A stretch of 64,000 nucleotides of DNA, taken from contig JALSHH010000056.1 in NCBI GenBank assembly GCA_026982335.1, positions 52,968 through 116,967 of the forward strand, read 5' to 3'. This DNA comes from Phycisphaerales bacterium (GTDB lineage: Bacteria; Planctomycetota; Phycisphaerae; Phycisphaerales; UBA1924). Shown piece after piece: positions 34,101 through 42,763 of the stretch (positions are counted from its first letter, which is position 1; the number at the start of each line of letters is the position of its first letter). The notes beneath the pieces were generated by a model that was not told where the DNA came from, did not search any database, and saw only the letters and a program-made list of their open reading frames with translations. The position numbers and the translations under genes are program-made.

Positions 34101-35670
34101 TTTCTCAAATGCGGGCGAGGATTCGTGGTTCAGAACGCATCAGATCGGCGGGCGGTTTAATCTGGGTGTTACACTTACCCCCAAGCTCGGCGTGCACCGG
34201 ATCGATGGGTCACCTGATCAGCTTAGGCTTATCCCCACACTGATCACCGGGTCGCTGGCGCCCAAGTCTGTCTCGCTGATGATGGGTGATCAACGCGCAG
34301 CTTTCGAGGAAGTCACCGGAGAGGTTGTTTTTGAAGGGTTTGAAGGAACGATCAGCCAAGTTCGCGCAACCGATGGACGGACTGGCGTCGAGGTCGATGG
34401 CCGATGGACCATGCGTCCCGGACAAGGGCTTGGGGTTGATCTGACCATCGACGCTCGGGGGGACCTGCTTTCTGGCGCGGTGCGTGCAATCTTGCCCGAT
34501 GCCGTCGACCGGGTGATTGATCGTTTGGAGATCAAATCATCGGAGGCGGTCAAGATTGAAGATTTGCGGATCACGGGGTTGGGTCTTGGGCAAAACGATG
34601 CGGTGTATGACATTGTTGGCGAGGCCGAGTTGGTCGATGGAAGTGCCTTGATAGGATTGGCGATCACTGAGATTACTGGTGAACTCGACTTTGCGGTGCA
34701 TGGAACCAGCGAGACACTTGGGTACGAGATTCGTCTTGATGCTGCTCGGCTTCGCGCAGGGTTGATGCGGGTGCATGATGCGCAGGTGACGATCATCGGC
34801 GATGCCCAGAACGCTGGCGTGGTCTTGATCCCCGAGATCATTGCCGGGATGCACGGTGGACAGATCGCAGGCAGTGCTCAGATTCGCCCTGATGTCAATG
34901 GCGTACCACACTATTGGATGGAGTTGCATGCATCGGGTGTGCGGGTGGCGCCAGTGTTCGATGATTTGTTCTTGCCACCCGAGGGGCTCGAAGGCCCACC
35001 TAGACCTGGGCAGCGTACGGTGCGCTCGGCGTGGAGTCTCGGCGATGACCTCTCACGCGGGGCGATGATCGGTGATCTGACTTTGACCGGGCCCATTGGT
35101 GATCCTGCCAAACGGTCCGGACGCGGGCTGGTGCGCATCGCGGGTGGGTCGGTCGTGGCGCTACCGGGGTTGATTCCGCTCATTGAAGCGAGCAATCTTT
35201 CGTTGCCCGCCGGTTCGCCTTTGGATCTGGCCGAGGCGGATTTCTATATCGACGGCGAGATTATGGCTTTTGAGCAGCTCAGCGCCTCGTCCAAGCGCAT
35301 CGAAATCCTCGGGTATGGCACGATGGATTGGCGCACGCGGGCGATGGATTTGCGGTTCCGATCCCGTGCGGTGCATCCGATCCCGATTCTTTCGGGGTTG
35401 ATCGAACAACTCCGCGATGAGTTGATCACCACACGGGTCACCGGGACGATGGGTAACCCCAAATATTCAGTTCAGCAGTTCGGATCGACGCGTAGGCTCA
35501 TCAATGCGATGCTTGGCAAGCCAATTTCAGATCAGCAACGCCGAATGCATTTGGTCGAAGAGCAGGTCTGGGCAAGCCGAGTCCGATCGCACCAGGCTGC
35601 CCAAGATACGGTTCATCGTCCGATCGATTCGGAGAATACGCCATGGGATTGGGCCCAGGAATACCCATAA
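31120..35670 (+). CDS. Very large AsmA-like envelope protein
   Basis: A 1516-residue protein with a basic N-terminus and one membrane anchor (LVWVLVIAPLGLIAGVLII), followed by beta-rich sequence throughout. The N-terminal LEKQLGIDVTTGSINLMPTG and FDRARIWVNW segments are AsmA/TamB/YhdP-type, and the last 150 residues, with NLSLPAGSPLDLAEADFYI and a VTGTMGNPKYSV ending, resemble the AsmA C-terminal domain. Such proteins span the periplasm as lipid-transport bridges or assist outer-membrane biogenesis. A hydrophilic helical insert is seen near residues 480-560. GTG 31120 has GAGG six bases before it. It is much longer than AsmA (about 617) and nearer TamB or YhdP (about 1260). Confidence 0.75.
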   Translation: MATTDRSEIQVPVKKPRRKWRRRLVWVLVIAPLGLIAGVLIIGQTSVIQMIVEPILEKQLGIDVTTGSINLMPTGEIVISDAVFKTDTIANRAGSLVEFDRARIWVNWWGVIKGSGQVHSIVIEEPIVRASQDMETGVLNLAVLEFRQGGGGGATPAMEIRDGILEIGEHDGDSYRVLKELSIEGRITEQAHDGVSAFDFAALPVEPSLSNSLVTTRGSFGLTGKISKDGIDGVVDGVRLEDWPADIVPSRSRGMYKRLALAGDLAPTRFHVSPDGLIEVVLMLDGVAMTLPIEDVDSRLGPTIRPSDTLRMRQTRGIIRFGTQGLRAQIKGFIDKLEYDVELSYQGLDTQSPFTATLVTDFRLDANFKPTRFLPKRVLSKLDRFEHPIADVHAVVQISRGDGSDAEIKVSGRVDLSNGSAVYKKFRYPFYELAGVIEFDPDQLVIREITGVGPTGARLVANGLFSPLGEHSVVNLDLHVEGIAIDEHLMRALDEDQRDLAGALFSEKNYEHLLEEGLVLTHKDAEELRDLRRRLWDRLDQWREGIDGTNQDRRDLAHELASVDRQLLAPVFAFGGSADIDVKLVRHPQRPADDRWTTDVRVKLPKAGIVPEHFPLPIQAHDVEIIINEDRVELTGGRYNGLTGGWASVDVMLDMTVPSAKPTIEIVAREFPIDDRLIAAIPGYYDPQSDDPDDISLRRILDRLGLNGMVECDASIGPRSDGRLGYDIESTILHGSARPMRLMRSTDADDFSSSAARVDPLVFDQMYGTVYVTEELIIVDLAGMLSSSEHPLAPTPIEVLTQLTLASKARGLGGVRRVRGLLPTDFGPPAPGPMLYATARADGIDLAMPLEHAVAVVSPRVARELLEMKKQYNPDGLLGVGAKFEGFVGGSIDTTLTLDGVEQFGIDFEDTRYRVGSSLGRAQVLLSQQPGVWFDGFRIAIKADGQNAGVLWLDGALPLARAGKSIEITEPTTLSIDFKNGTFDSPITMGVVDRFSNAGEDSWFRTHQIGGRFNLGVTLTPKLGVHRIDGSPDQLRLIPTLITGSLAPKSVSLMMGDQRAAFEEVTGEVVFEGFEGTISQVRATDGRTGVEVDGRWTMRPGQGLGVDLTIDARGDLLSGAVRAILPDAVDRVIDRLEIKSSEAVKIEDLRITGLGLGQNDAVYDIVGEAELVDGSALIGLAITEITGELDFAVHGTSETLGYEIRLDAARLRAGLMRVHDAQVTIIGDAQNAGVVLIPEIIAGMHGGQIAGSAQIRPDVNGVPHYWMELHASGVRVAPVFDDLFLPPEGLEGPPRPGQRTVRSAWSLGDDLSRGAMIGDLTLTGPIGDPAKRSGRGLVRIAGGSVVALPGLIPLIEASNLSLPAGSPLDLAEADFYIDGEIMAFEQLSASSKRIEILGYGTMDWRTRAMDLRFRSRAVHPIPILSGLIEQLRDELITTRVTGTMGNPKYSVQQFGSTRRLINAMLGKPISDQQRRMHLVEEQVWASRVRSHQAAQDTVHRPIDSENTPWDWAQEYP

Positions 35671-35796
35671 GCGAGTAGAATCGGACTTTGTGCCCACAGA
35701 GGTGCCACCCGTGCGGCAGGGGACATAGAATCCTCATTCAACAAGCTGAACAACAAAGCGCTCAAAACAACACAGGCGTAGAAAACGGATATTTGA

Positions 35797-36933
35797 ATGG
35801 CCAAAGAACATAATCGGGTCGAGCTTGACCCACCAAGCAGCACACAACCCAAGAGCGAACTTGCTGCTCCACCCGAGCCTGCACAGGTTCGTCGGGCGGA
35901 TGATGGAGAGGTACAGGATCGGATCTGTGAGCTCTTAGAGATGGTCGCGGGGACCTCTGAGAGTTACAATGCCAAACTTGTCGGCGAGCTGATCACCGCT
36001 GGGCTCAAACTCGTCCCTGACGGACGCGACACGGGTGAGCTCAAGCTCATGACCGCAGCGATGAAAGAACTCCGTTACGCCTATCGCGTGTTCGGGGAAT
36101 ATCCAGATACGCACAAAGTGACGATTTTTGGATCGGCGCGAACGCCCGAGGATCATCCCGATTACAAATCCGCAGTCGTCTTTTCCAAACTCATGGCCCA
36201 AGCGGGATGGATGTCGATCACTGGTGCAGGCGATGGGATCATGAAAGCCGGGCACGAAGGTCCGGGGCGCGAAGCGAGCTTTGGGGTGGCGATTCACCTG
36301 CCATTTGAAACCAGTGCCAACGAATATATTGTCGGGGATGAAAAACTCATCAACTTCCGATACTTCTTCACCCGCAAACTCATGTTCCTCTCGCAGGCCG
36401 AGGCAGTGGTGTGTTTTCCCGGTGGGTTTGGTACGCTCGACGAAACCTTCGAGACATTGACCCTCGTCCAGACCGGCAAGGCGAGTATGGTTCCGATCGT
36501 GTTCATCGATGGTGATCGTGAAGGGCCAAACGGATCATACTGGGAAGGATGGGATCGGTATGTCCGCCAGCAGCTCGCTGGGCGTGGGTGGATCAGCGAG
36601 GAAGATTTCCATCTCTACTACATTGCCAAAGATCCACAAGACGCTGCGGATCATGTGATCAATTTTTATAAAAATTATCATTCATCGCGTTATGTGCGTG
36701 ATGATCTGGTGATCCGGGTCAACAAGAAGCTGCGCCAAGAGGACATCGAGACACTCAACGATGAGTTTTCGGTCTTGGTGAAGAAGGGCAAGATTGTCCA
36801 ATGCCAAGCGTATGCTCAGGAGCGCGACCATTTGAGTCTGCCTCGGATTGCTTTTACGCACACTCGGCACAAGTTCGGGCTTGTTCGTGCACTGATCGAT
36901 CGGATCAATTCGTTTGACGCTCCTGATGTATAA
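35797..36933 (+). CDS. LOG-family (lysine decarboxylase-like) nucleotide-hydrolase protein with extensions
   Basis: A 378-residue protein whose central Rossmann-like domain (about 105-295) has VTIFGSARTPED, SITGAGDGIMKAGHEG, and the family signature FPGGFGTLDETFETLTLVQ (PGGxGTxxE). LOG enzymes release free bases or ribose from nucleoside monophosphates; in plants they activate cytokinins. Here an N-terminal helical extension of about 100 residues and a C-terminal tail of about 80 residues flank the core, a larger form than the common 180-200 residue LOG. The start ATG follows AT-rich sequence. The next gene, a lipoprotein, starts two bases after the stop, so they are probably cotranscribed. 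Confidence 0.82.
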   Translation: MAKEHNRVELDPPSSTQPKSELAAPPEPAQVRRADDGEVQDRICELLEMVAGTSESYNAKLVGELITAGLKLVPDGRDTGELKLMTAAMKELRYAYRVFGEYPDTHKVTIFGSARTPEDHPDYKSAVVFSKLMAQAGWMSITGAGDGIMKAGHEGPGREASFGVAIHLPFETSANEYIVGDEKLINFRYFFTRKLMFLSQAEAVVCFPGGFGTLDETFETLTLVQTGKASMVPIVFIDGDREGPNGSYWEGWDRYVRQQLAGRGWISEEDFHLYYIAKDPQDAADHVINFYKNYHSSRYVRDDLVIRVNKKLRQEDIETLNDEFSVLVKKGKIVQCQAYAQERDHLSLPRIAFTHTRHKFGLVRALIDRINSFDAPDV

Positions 36934-36935
36934 AG

Positions 36936-38135
36936 ATGCATAAGTTCATGTCTCGAGTTGTCGGGGTGATTTTTTTCAGCGCGATGTGTGCTGTTGTGAT
37001 CTGGTGCGCATCGGGGTGCCGGGCTCTTGGGCACGCCGATCTGACCCACGAGATCGAGATGGCGGGAGAGGGCTTGCGTGATCTCGACAGGCTTGCCTCG
37101 ATTGACCCGGGTTCAACGCGTGGTCTTGAGGTTCGGCTGTGGGTGGTTGATGATACTGACTGGGCTGTTGCTCGCGGGCTTGTACCCTATTTGGATGATT
37201 TCGAAAGGGTGAGCAGGGATGGGCATGTCGACCCAATCTCGGCCCACATCCGATCGCGATGGAATGATTGGGGGTTTCGGACAATCATGGTTCCGATGGA
37301 TCAGGTCGACGGGTTCCTCGGGCAACTTCGACCGGTTCAGCCCATCAGTGTGCAATGGCTTGGCGAGTTTGGGCATTGGCGGGCGATTGTTCGGGCCGGT
37401 GAGCTTGGGACGAATCATGTGCGGGTTGGTCAGCGACTAATCGAGATTGATCGCGGGCGTCCGCGGCTGATTGCCCGTTCATGGATCGAGCCGATGTTGA
37501 CTTCAACCGATGTTGTCCCAGCAGTTCGCCTTGATTTGGGGCTGCAGATTGAGACCAATGATAGCCGATCGCGTCAACGACGCCAGAGCGGTTTTTTCCA
37601 GGCGGATCAAGAACGATCGGTTGAGGACGATGGGCCTGTGGTTGATGAACTGATGCTCACCGCGATGCTCGACGGTTCCCAGGCGCTCATTATTGTTGGC
37701 GAAGCACCCGGCGTGGATTGGAACGAACTCGTTGATTCGGTCAGGGTGTCAGCGCTTGGGGAAGAAGCTGCGGAAGATGAGAACGCGGATGATCAAGATT
37801 CAGAGGCATTTGGTCCCAATCAGGGTCAGAACCAGGGTCAGAACCAGGGGCAGGACCAAACTGAGCAGGGCCAATCTGATCGGCGTGATGTGCGGGGAGA
37901 TTCGATAAGCCTTTCGAAGGGGCCGCATGTGGATCAACCCAGCAAGCCGATAGGGCAATCGCTCGGCGAGTTGATGCTCACGAGTCCGGGTTCACGGACT
38001 GTTCGTTTGAATCAGCCGCGGACCGTGCCCAAACGGGTGATCATGGTGTTGATCCCCCGTGTCGAAGGCGGGTATTCGCTTTTGCCTAGGCCTTCGCCTC
38101 GTGGACAAATCAGGAAGAAGGGGAGTATGCCTTGA
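36936..38135 (+). CDS. Hypothetical lipoprotein with Gln-rich tandem repeat
   Basis: A 399-residue protein with signal FFSAMCAVVIWCASGC (Cys28 with a good lipobox, ASGC), so periplasmic and lipid-anchored. No family is recognised. Residues about 295-310 are a low-complexity NQGQNQGQNQGQDQ stretch after an acidic segment (EEAAEDENADDQDSEA), and the chain ends in basic sequence (SPRGQIRKKGSMP). The stop overlaps the antiporter start by four bases (TTGA), so translation of the two is coupled. It begins two bases after the LOG gene. Confidence 0.7.
   Translation: MHKFMSRVVGVIFFSAMCAVVIWCASGCRALGHADLTHEIEMAGEGLRDLDRLASIDPGSTRGLEVRLWVVDDTDWAVARGLVPYLDDFERVSRDGHVDPISAHIRSRWNDWGFRTIMVPMDQVDGFLGQLRPVQPISVQWLGEFGHWRAIVRAGELGTNHVRVGQRLIEIDRGRPRLIARSWIEPMLTSTDVVPAVRLDLGLQIETNDSRSRQRRQSGFFQADQERSVEDDGPVVDELMLTAMLDGSQALIIVGEAPGVDWNELVDSVRVSALGEEAAEDENADDQDSEAFGPNQGQNQGQNQGQDQTEQGQSDRRDVRGDSISLSKGPHVDQPSKPIGQSLGELMLTSPGSRTVRLNQPRTVPKRVIMVLIPRVEGGYSLLPRPSPRGQIRKKGSMP
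37818..37853 (+). repeat. Three 12-bp tandem repeats coding NQGQ
   Basis: Units AATCAGGGTCAG, AACCAGGGTCAG and AACCAGGGGCAG lie head to tail inside the lipoprotein gene, followed by a degenerate unit. Changes in copy number would keep the frame, so this is length variation, not an on-off switch. Confidence 0.85.
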
Positions 38136-39106
38136 GTGTGTTGATTGCGCTGGTGGTGTTGGTTGTTGGGCTTGCGGTTTTGATCGGCAGTGCCGACATG
38201 CTTGTGCGCGGATCTGCCCAGATGGCGCGGGTGATGGGATTGAGCACTTTTGCCATTGGAGTGACGGTGGTGGCCTTTGGGACCAGTGCGCCCGAGCTCT
38301 TTGCTTCGATCGGGGCAGCACTCCAAGGTGTGCCCGATCTGGCGGTGGGCAATGTGGTGGGGTCGAACATTGCCAATATTTTGTTGATTTTGGGTGTTGG
38401 GGCGATCATGGTGCCCATTGGTGTTCATCAGCGGGTGAGGAACATCGAGCTGCCCATCATGCTTGCAATTTCGATTGGTGCTGCGTTGTTGATGTTCGAT
38501 CACAGGATTTCACGAGTCGAAGGATTGATTCTTGTTGCGGGGCTTATTTCTTATGTGATTTTTATCGTCAAATCTCATCGCGTTGAGATCGAGCACGAGG
38601 GTGACGAAGTGGTAACGCATCCCAAATCCATGTATGTAGATGTGCTGATGATCCTTGGCGGGATTGTTGGATTGGGCCTCGGTGCCAAGGGGTTGGTTTG
38701 GGGGGCCGGTGAGTTGGCGATGATGATCGGGGTTCCCGCTGGTGTGGTGGGTACGACGATTGTGGCCTTTGGAACGAGTCTCCCTGAGTTGGCAGCGACG
38801 GTTCGGGCCGCGATGACCAAAGAAGCGGATATGGCGGTGGGGAATGTGGTGGGGTCGAATATTTTCAATTTGTTGAGTGTCTTGGGGATCACCGCATTGG
38901 TTCATCCGTTGACAATGCCTGCGGACATGGGCGTCCATGTTTGGGCCATGCTCGGGGTGAGCGTGTTTTTGGTTGTTCTGGTGCTGGTTCGTCCCAAAAT
39001 GGGTCGGCTGATTGGAGTCTCATTTGTCGTCGCTTACTTCTTCTATGTGCTTGTTTCATTTCTCGGGCCTGATCTTCTTGCCAACGGATCTGTCGTTGGC
39101 CCCTGA
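38132..39106 (+). CDS. Na+/Ca2+ exchanger-family cation antiporter (YrbG-like)
   Basis: A 324-residue membrane protein with two homologous halves, each with the CaCA alpha-repeat: GVTVVAFGTSAPELFASI with NVVGSNIANILLILGVG, and GTTIVAFGTSLPELAATV with NVVGSNIFNLLSVLGI. The acidic and GTS residues form the cation site. It exports calcium or another cation in exchange for sodium or protons. About ten hydrophobic segments fit the family. Start is TTG 38132 with GGGAG six bases before it and a TTGA overlap with the lipoprotein stop, indicating translational coupling to it. Confidence 0.92.
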   Translation: MSVLIALVVLVVGLAVLIGSADMLVRGSAQMARVMGLSTFAIGVTVVAFGTSAPELFASIGAALQGVPDLAVGNVVGSNIANILLILGVGAIMVPIGVHQRVRNIELPIMLAISIGAALLMFDHRISRVEGLILVAGLISYVIFIVKSHRVEIEHEGDEVVTHPKSMYVDVLMILGGIVGLGLGAKGLVWGAGELAMMIGVPAGVVGTTIVAFGTSLPELAATVRAAMTKEADMAVGNVVGSNIFNLLSVLGITALVHPLTMPADMGVHVWAMLGVSVFLVVLVLVRPKMGRLIGVSFVVAYFFYVLVSFLGPDLLANGSVVGP

Positions 39107-39177
39107 TTCTCAGGATGGAGTGAACTCTTCGTTTCTATTGGTCGATGATTTTTCGGAGGGTCTATTAGGAGAAGTCG

Positions 39178-40479
39178 ATGCTGCGCGTGCCGATATCACA
39201 TGCCAAACCGGGGATGGAACTGGCGTTGCCGGTCTATAACCCTCGAGTGTCGGCTCGACTTTTGCTTCGACCAGGTGCTATTCTCGAAGCCAGTACGATC
39301 GAACGGCTTGTCAAGCTCCACTTGCCCGAACTCTGGATCAAATATCCCAATATGGAAATGATCAGCAAGTTCATCTCTCCCGAGGTGATGTCCTCTCGGG
39401 CGGAGATAGCGGCCGATGTCGCCGAGGCATTCAACGAAGCGGGTAAGGATATGCACGCGCGATTGGACTATACCAAATATCAGCGAGCGATGAGCACGCT
39501 GATGGACCGGCTTGTGAACGATCCCGATGCAGCGATCTTCATCGGCGAAATCGCCGATGCCGGATCACCTGCGATCAGGCATGGTGCCAATGTTGGATTC
39601 CTGAGCATGCTCATGGGGCTTCGGCTTGGATTTTATCTACTCAAAGAACGCAAACGCCTCTCGCCCAGACTTGCCAAAGATGTGACGAGTCTGGGAGTCG
39701 CAGCGATGCTCCACGATGTCGGGATGACGAGGCTCAAAAAGTCCACCCTCGAACGCTGGACACGCGAACATGACGACACCGATCTGGAATGGCAAGAGCA
39801 TGTCAAGATCGGGTATGAGATGCTTCGCGGGCAGGTCGATCCCTCAGCAGCTTCGGCGGTGCTCCATCACCACCAACGATATGACGGAACTGGTTTTCCT
39901 AAACGCACCACCCTCGAAGGTGCAGAAGTTGGACTCGAGGGTTCGAAGATTCATATTTTTGCTCGCATTTTGCTGATTGCCGATTTGTATGATCGACTTG
40001 TTCACCCGGCCTACACCATCGGAGATTCGGAGGAGACGAAGAAATCGCGTCCACCGGTCTATGCGATTTATTCATTACTTCAAGAGCCATATCAGTCTTG
40101 GATGGATCCGATTGTGTTCCAATCGTTGATGACTGTTTGCCCGGCCTATGCGCCGGGTACTGAAGTGGTGCTTTCGAATGGAATGCGAGGCGTGGTGACG
40201 GATTGGGATCCGCGTGATCCATGTCGACCAGTTGTGACTGAGCTGACTCATTTTGATGATGACGATGATGCGGTGACGGTTGACTTGCGTGAGCATCACG
40301 AGTTGACGATTATTGAATCTGACGGATTTGATGTTCGCCCTTACAATTTCTTCCCCGAGCACAAATACGCCTTTGATTTACGAATGGTCGAGAAGTCGAT
40401 GTCCAATGGACTTTACAGGCTTGATCCGAGGGCGATGTTCGAGGTTTCTGAACAGGAAGAGGACGGGCAAGCAGCGTGA
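39178..40479 (+). CDS. HD-GYP-type c-di-GMP phosphodiesterase-like protein
   Basis: A 433-residue protein: an N-terminal domain beginning VPISHAKPGMELALPVYNP (resembles the DUF3391-type leader of HD-GYP proteins), then an HD-GYP domain with metal-ligand positions in RHGANVGFL, MLHDVGM, QEHVKIGYEML and LHHHQRYDGTGFP, and IFARILLIADLYDRL. The HHE and GYP motifs are altered to HHHQ and GFP. The last 120 residues (SNGMRGVVTDWDPRDP onward) are family-specific. It probably hydrolyses c-di-GMP, but activity is not certain with the altered motif. There is no receiver or membrane sensor. ATG 39178 has AGGAG seven bases upstream. Confidence 0.85.
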   Translation: MLRVPISHAKPGMELALPVYNPRVSARLLLRPGAILEASTIERLVKLHLPELWIKYPNMEMISKFISPEVMSSRAEIAADVAEAFNEAGKDMHARLDYTKYQRAMSTLMDRLVNDPDAAIFIGEIADAGSPAIRHGANVGFLSMLMGLRLGFYLLKERKRLSPRLAKDVTSLGVAAMLHDVGMTRLKKSTLERWTREHDDTDLEWQEHVKIGYEMLRGQVDPSAASAVLHHHQRYDGTGFPKRTTLEGAEVGLEGSKIHIFARILLIADLYDRLVHPAYTIGDSEETKKSRPPVYAIYSLLQEPYQSWMDPIVFQSLMTVCPAYAPGTEVVLSNGMRGVVTDWDPRDPCRPVVTELTHFDDDDDAVTVDLREHHELTIIESDGFDVRPYNFFPEHKYAFDLRMVEKSMSNGLYRLDPRAMFEVSEQEEDGQAA

Positions 40480-40500
40480 GGTGGTCGAAATGGGCTACTA

Positions 40501-41235
40501 TTGACGGTGTCCGAACCAGAAAAAAATTCAATGTGCGACAATTCTGAAGATTGCCGATCTTGGTTGATTGCGGTTGCTGCGCCCAAAGAGCTTGAAGCGG
40601 TCTTGGATGGACTTGGATATATCGATCAGCGTCCGGGACTTTGGCAATGTGTATGTGTGTCGCCAACGATGAATCTGGTGTATACGGGAGTGGGCAAAGC
40701 CAATGCCGCTGGGGCGGTGGCGCGGGTGTTCGATCCGGATCGGCATCGCGGGGTGCTCAGCGTCGGGATCGCTGGGGCGATGCCCGGGTCGGATTGTCAG
40801 CTCGGCGATGTGGTCTGTGCTTCCTCGTCGATCTTTGCCGACGAGGGTGTAGAAACACCTGATGGATTCGAGTCATGCGCCCAGATGGGGTTCTCGGCCT
40901 TTGAAAACAGCTCGGATGCCATCACACATGATCGGTGCGTGCTCGATTGGCTTGTTCCTTATCGCGATCATGTCGGGCCCATTGCGTGCGTCTCGGTGTG
41001 TTCGGGGACGGATCGGCTCGCTGAGGTGCTTGTTTCACGAACTGGGGCGATCGCTGAGGCGATGGAGGGGGCAGCAGTAGCTTTGGCGGCCCATCGTGTT
41101 GATTGCTCGGTGCTCACTGGCGAGGTGCGTGTAATTTCCAATACTGTTGGGGATCGGGGCCATCAGCACTGGGATCTTGAGGGTGCACTCGGGAAACTCG
41201 GCGAGATTCTCGGACGGATGAATAATAACCTTTGA
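40501..41235 (+). CDS. mqnB: Futalosine hydrolase-like nucleosidase (MqnB)
   Basis: A 244-residue member of the nucleoside phosphorylase/MTAN fold: VYTGVGKANAAGAVARVF, SVGIAGAMPGSDCQLGDVV, SSIFADEGVETPDGF, AEAMEGAAVALAAH with the catalytic-site Glu-Met-Glu-like region, and GEVRVISNTVGDRGHQHWDL. The DEGVETPDGF and EVRVISN blocks point to MqnB of the futalosine route to menaquinone rather than MTA/SAH nucleosidase. The rest of the pathway is not in the window. The start is TTG 40501; ATG 40531 is an alternative. It follows the HD-GYP gene by 21 bases. Confidence 0.8.
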   Translation: MTVSEPEKNSMCDNSEDCRSWLIAVAAPKELEAVLDGLGYIDQRPGLWQCVCVSPTMNLVYTGVGKANAAGAVARVFDPDRHRGVLSVGIAGAMPGSDCQLGDVVCASSSIFADEGVETPDGFESCAQMGFSAFENSSDAITHDRCVLDWLVPYRDHVGPIACVSVCSGTDRLAEVLVSRTGAIAEAMEGAAVALAAHRVDCSVLTGEVRVISNTVGDRGHQHWDLEGALGKLGEILGRMNNNL

Positions 41236-41331
41236 TGAGAAGATAAGCCGGGTGTGCGGGTTGGGACGATCCGTTGTGCACTGATGATTGTCACATTGGC
41301 GTGTGTGGGTGACGGGCTCAATTCATGTTGT

Positions 41332-41345
41332 AGATCGGTCGATCT
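41332..41345. promoter_or_regulatory. Palindrome upstream of the pil operon
   Basis: AGATCG-GT-CGATCT lies 43 bases before the pilM start. Its symmetry and position suit a dimeric regulator, but it is short and no protein is indicated. Confidence 0.3.
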
Positions 41346-41387
41346 CCCTTCTGACGGGCGATTTTTGGATGCAGCGTTTGTTGATCC

Positions 41388-42710
41388 ATGTCCTTGTCTA
41401 CACCGACGCCGGGTGGGAAGGGTATCGAGTTGATGATTCGGAAACCAAACTTAGGAAAGCTTGGTAAGCACTTGAGTAAGGGCAAGCTCGGATCTTCGTT
41501 GTCAACAGTTGGATCAATGCGCCCCGGTGCGATTCCTCTGGCGATCGAATTTGGCGTTTCGGGGATCAAGGTGCTTCAGCTCAGTGGGTCGAATCCGAGC
41601 TCGATCCAAGCTGCAGCGTTCTTGCCGACCCCTGACGATTTGCTCGATATGCCCGCCAAAAGGCTTCTGTTTCAGATGGACGCATTGCCCAAATTTCTCA
41701 AGGGTGAGAAAATCAGCGCATCGCGGGCGATGAGCCTCATTCCAAGCGGGCAGATGGTGTGCAAGCACCTTCAGATTGTCCCGACCGAGGGCGTGCCGAT
41801 CGAGCAAATCGCAGGCGCTCAGCTGAGCACCCAACTCGGGTGTGATCCAAGCGAGCTGCTGATTCGGTGTCGGCCTGTCAGCGGGGCCAAGATTAACGGT
41901 AAGCTTGAAGTCATCTGCTTCGCAGCTTCACGCGAGTTTGTCGGACGGATCATGGGCTCACTCAAGAGCGCTAAGCTCGAACCTGTCGGAATTCATACCG
42001 AAATTGATGCCATCGCCCGGGCCATCGAGCTCCGCGATGGATCGGCCGGCGGGGTCGGATCGGTCAAACCAACCCTGATTCTTGATCTGGGATGCGGGAC
42101 GACCAAAGTGCTCATCATGCACGGCAACGAGATGGTCTTCGCCCGAACAATCGAGCTCGGTGCTTTGAGTTTCGACGAGACAATTTGTCATCAACTCCGA
42201 TGCACAATGATGGAAGCCAGGCAGATTCGCTCCGAACTCGAAATACTTGTGCCTTCTAAAGCTGGTGTTGGTTCGGGTGTAGGTTCATTGGGTGCATCGG
42301 ATTCGCCGGAGATGCCGGGGATGCCGCCACCATTGGAGTCTCAGGGGATGGATCAAGACGAGCATGGTGGCGAATCAGCGCTTACTGCCGGGTTTTGTGG
42401 TGGTCCGCAGGTGGACCTGAGTGAGCCATTAGAGATTATGTGTGACGAGATTTCGATTTGCTTGCGTTATCATCACGCGTTGTTTCCATCCGCACGGGTC
42501 GAGCGTGTAGTTTTTGTCGGTGGTCAGTCTCGGCATCAGCCAGTGTGCGAGCATATCGCTCGCACACTTAAGCTCGAAGCCCAGGTGCTCGATCCGATGG
42601 CGTGTCTTGCTCGGGCAGGGCGTGTACCTACCAGTGGCATCGACTTACATACGCCTCAACCGGGGTGGGCCAGTGTGGTTGGCGGGGCGCTGAGCCCAAT
42701 GGATTTGTAA
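41388..42710 (+). CDS. pilM: Type IV pilus assembly protein PilM
   Basis: A 440-residue actin-fold protein. PilM landmarks are LAIEFGVSGIKVLQLSG (phosphate-1-like), LVPTEG-like PIEQIAGAQLS, FAASREFVGRIMGSLKSAKLEPVGI, and PTLILDLGCGTTKVLIMHG; the C-terminal VVFVGGQSRHQPVCEHIA is the adenosine motif. It forms a cytoplasmic ring that binds the PilN tail. Residues about 285-325 are an extra Pro/Ser/Met-rich insert (GVGSLGASDSPEMPGMPPPL) not usual in PilM. First gene of an operon with pilN, pilO, a PilP-like gene and the ATPase. Confidence 0.88.
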   Translation: MSLSTPTPGGKGIELMIRKPNLGKLGKHLSKGKLGSSLSTVGSMRPGAIPLAIEFGVSGIKVLQLSGSNPSSIQAAAFLPTPDDLLDMPAKRLLFQMDALPKFLKGEKISASRAMSLIPSGQMVCKHLQIVPTEGVPIEQIAGAQLSTQLGCDPSELLIRCRPVSGAKINGKLEVICFAASREFVGRIMGSLKSAKLEPVGIHTEIDAIARAIELRDGSAGGVGSVKPTLILDLGCGTTKVLIMHGNEMVFARTIELGALSFDETICHQLRCTMMEARQIRSELEILVPSKAGVGSGVGSLGASDSPEMPGMPPPLESQGMDQDEHGGESALTAGFCGGPQVDLSEPLEIMCDEISICLRYHHALFPSARVERVVFVGGQSRHQPVCEHIARTLKLEAQVLDPMACLARAGRVPTSGIDLHTPQPGWASVVGGALSPMDL

Positions 42711-42763
42711 ATGAGACCAAAGTACCAAGCATGTGAATGGGCCCGGTTATCTGGAGGCATTGG

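Noticed and set aside
37818..37853. Phase-variable simple repeat
   Set aside because: The unit is 12 bases, so slippage keeps the frame and cannot switch the gene off.
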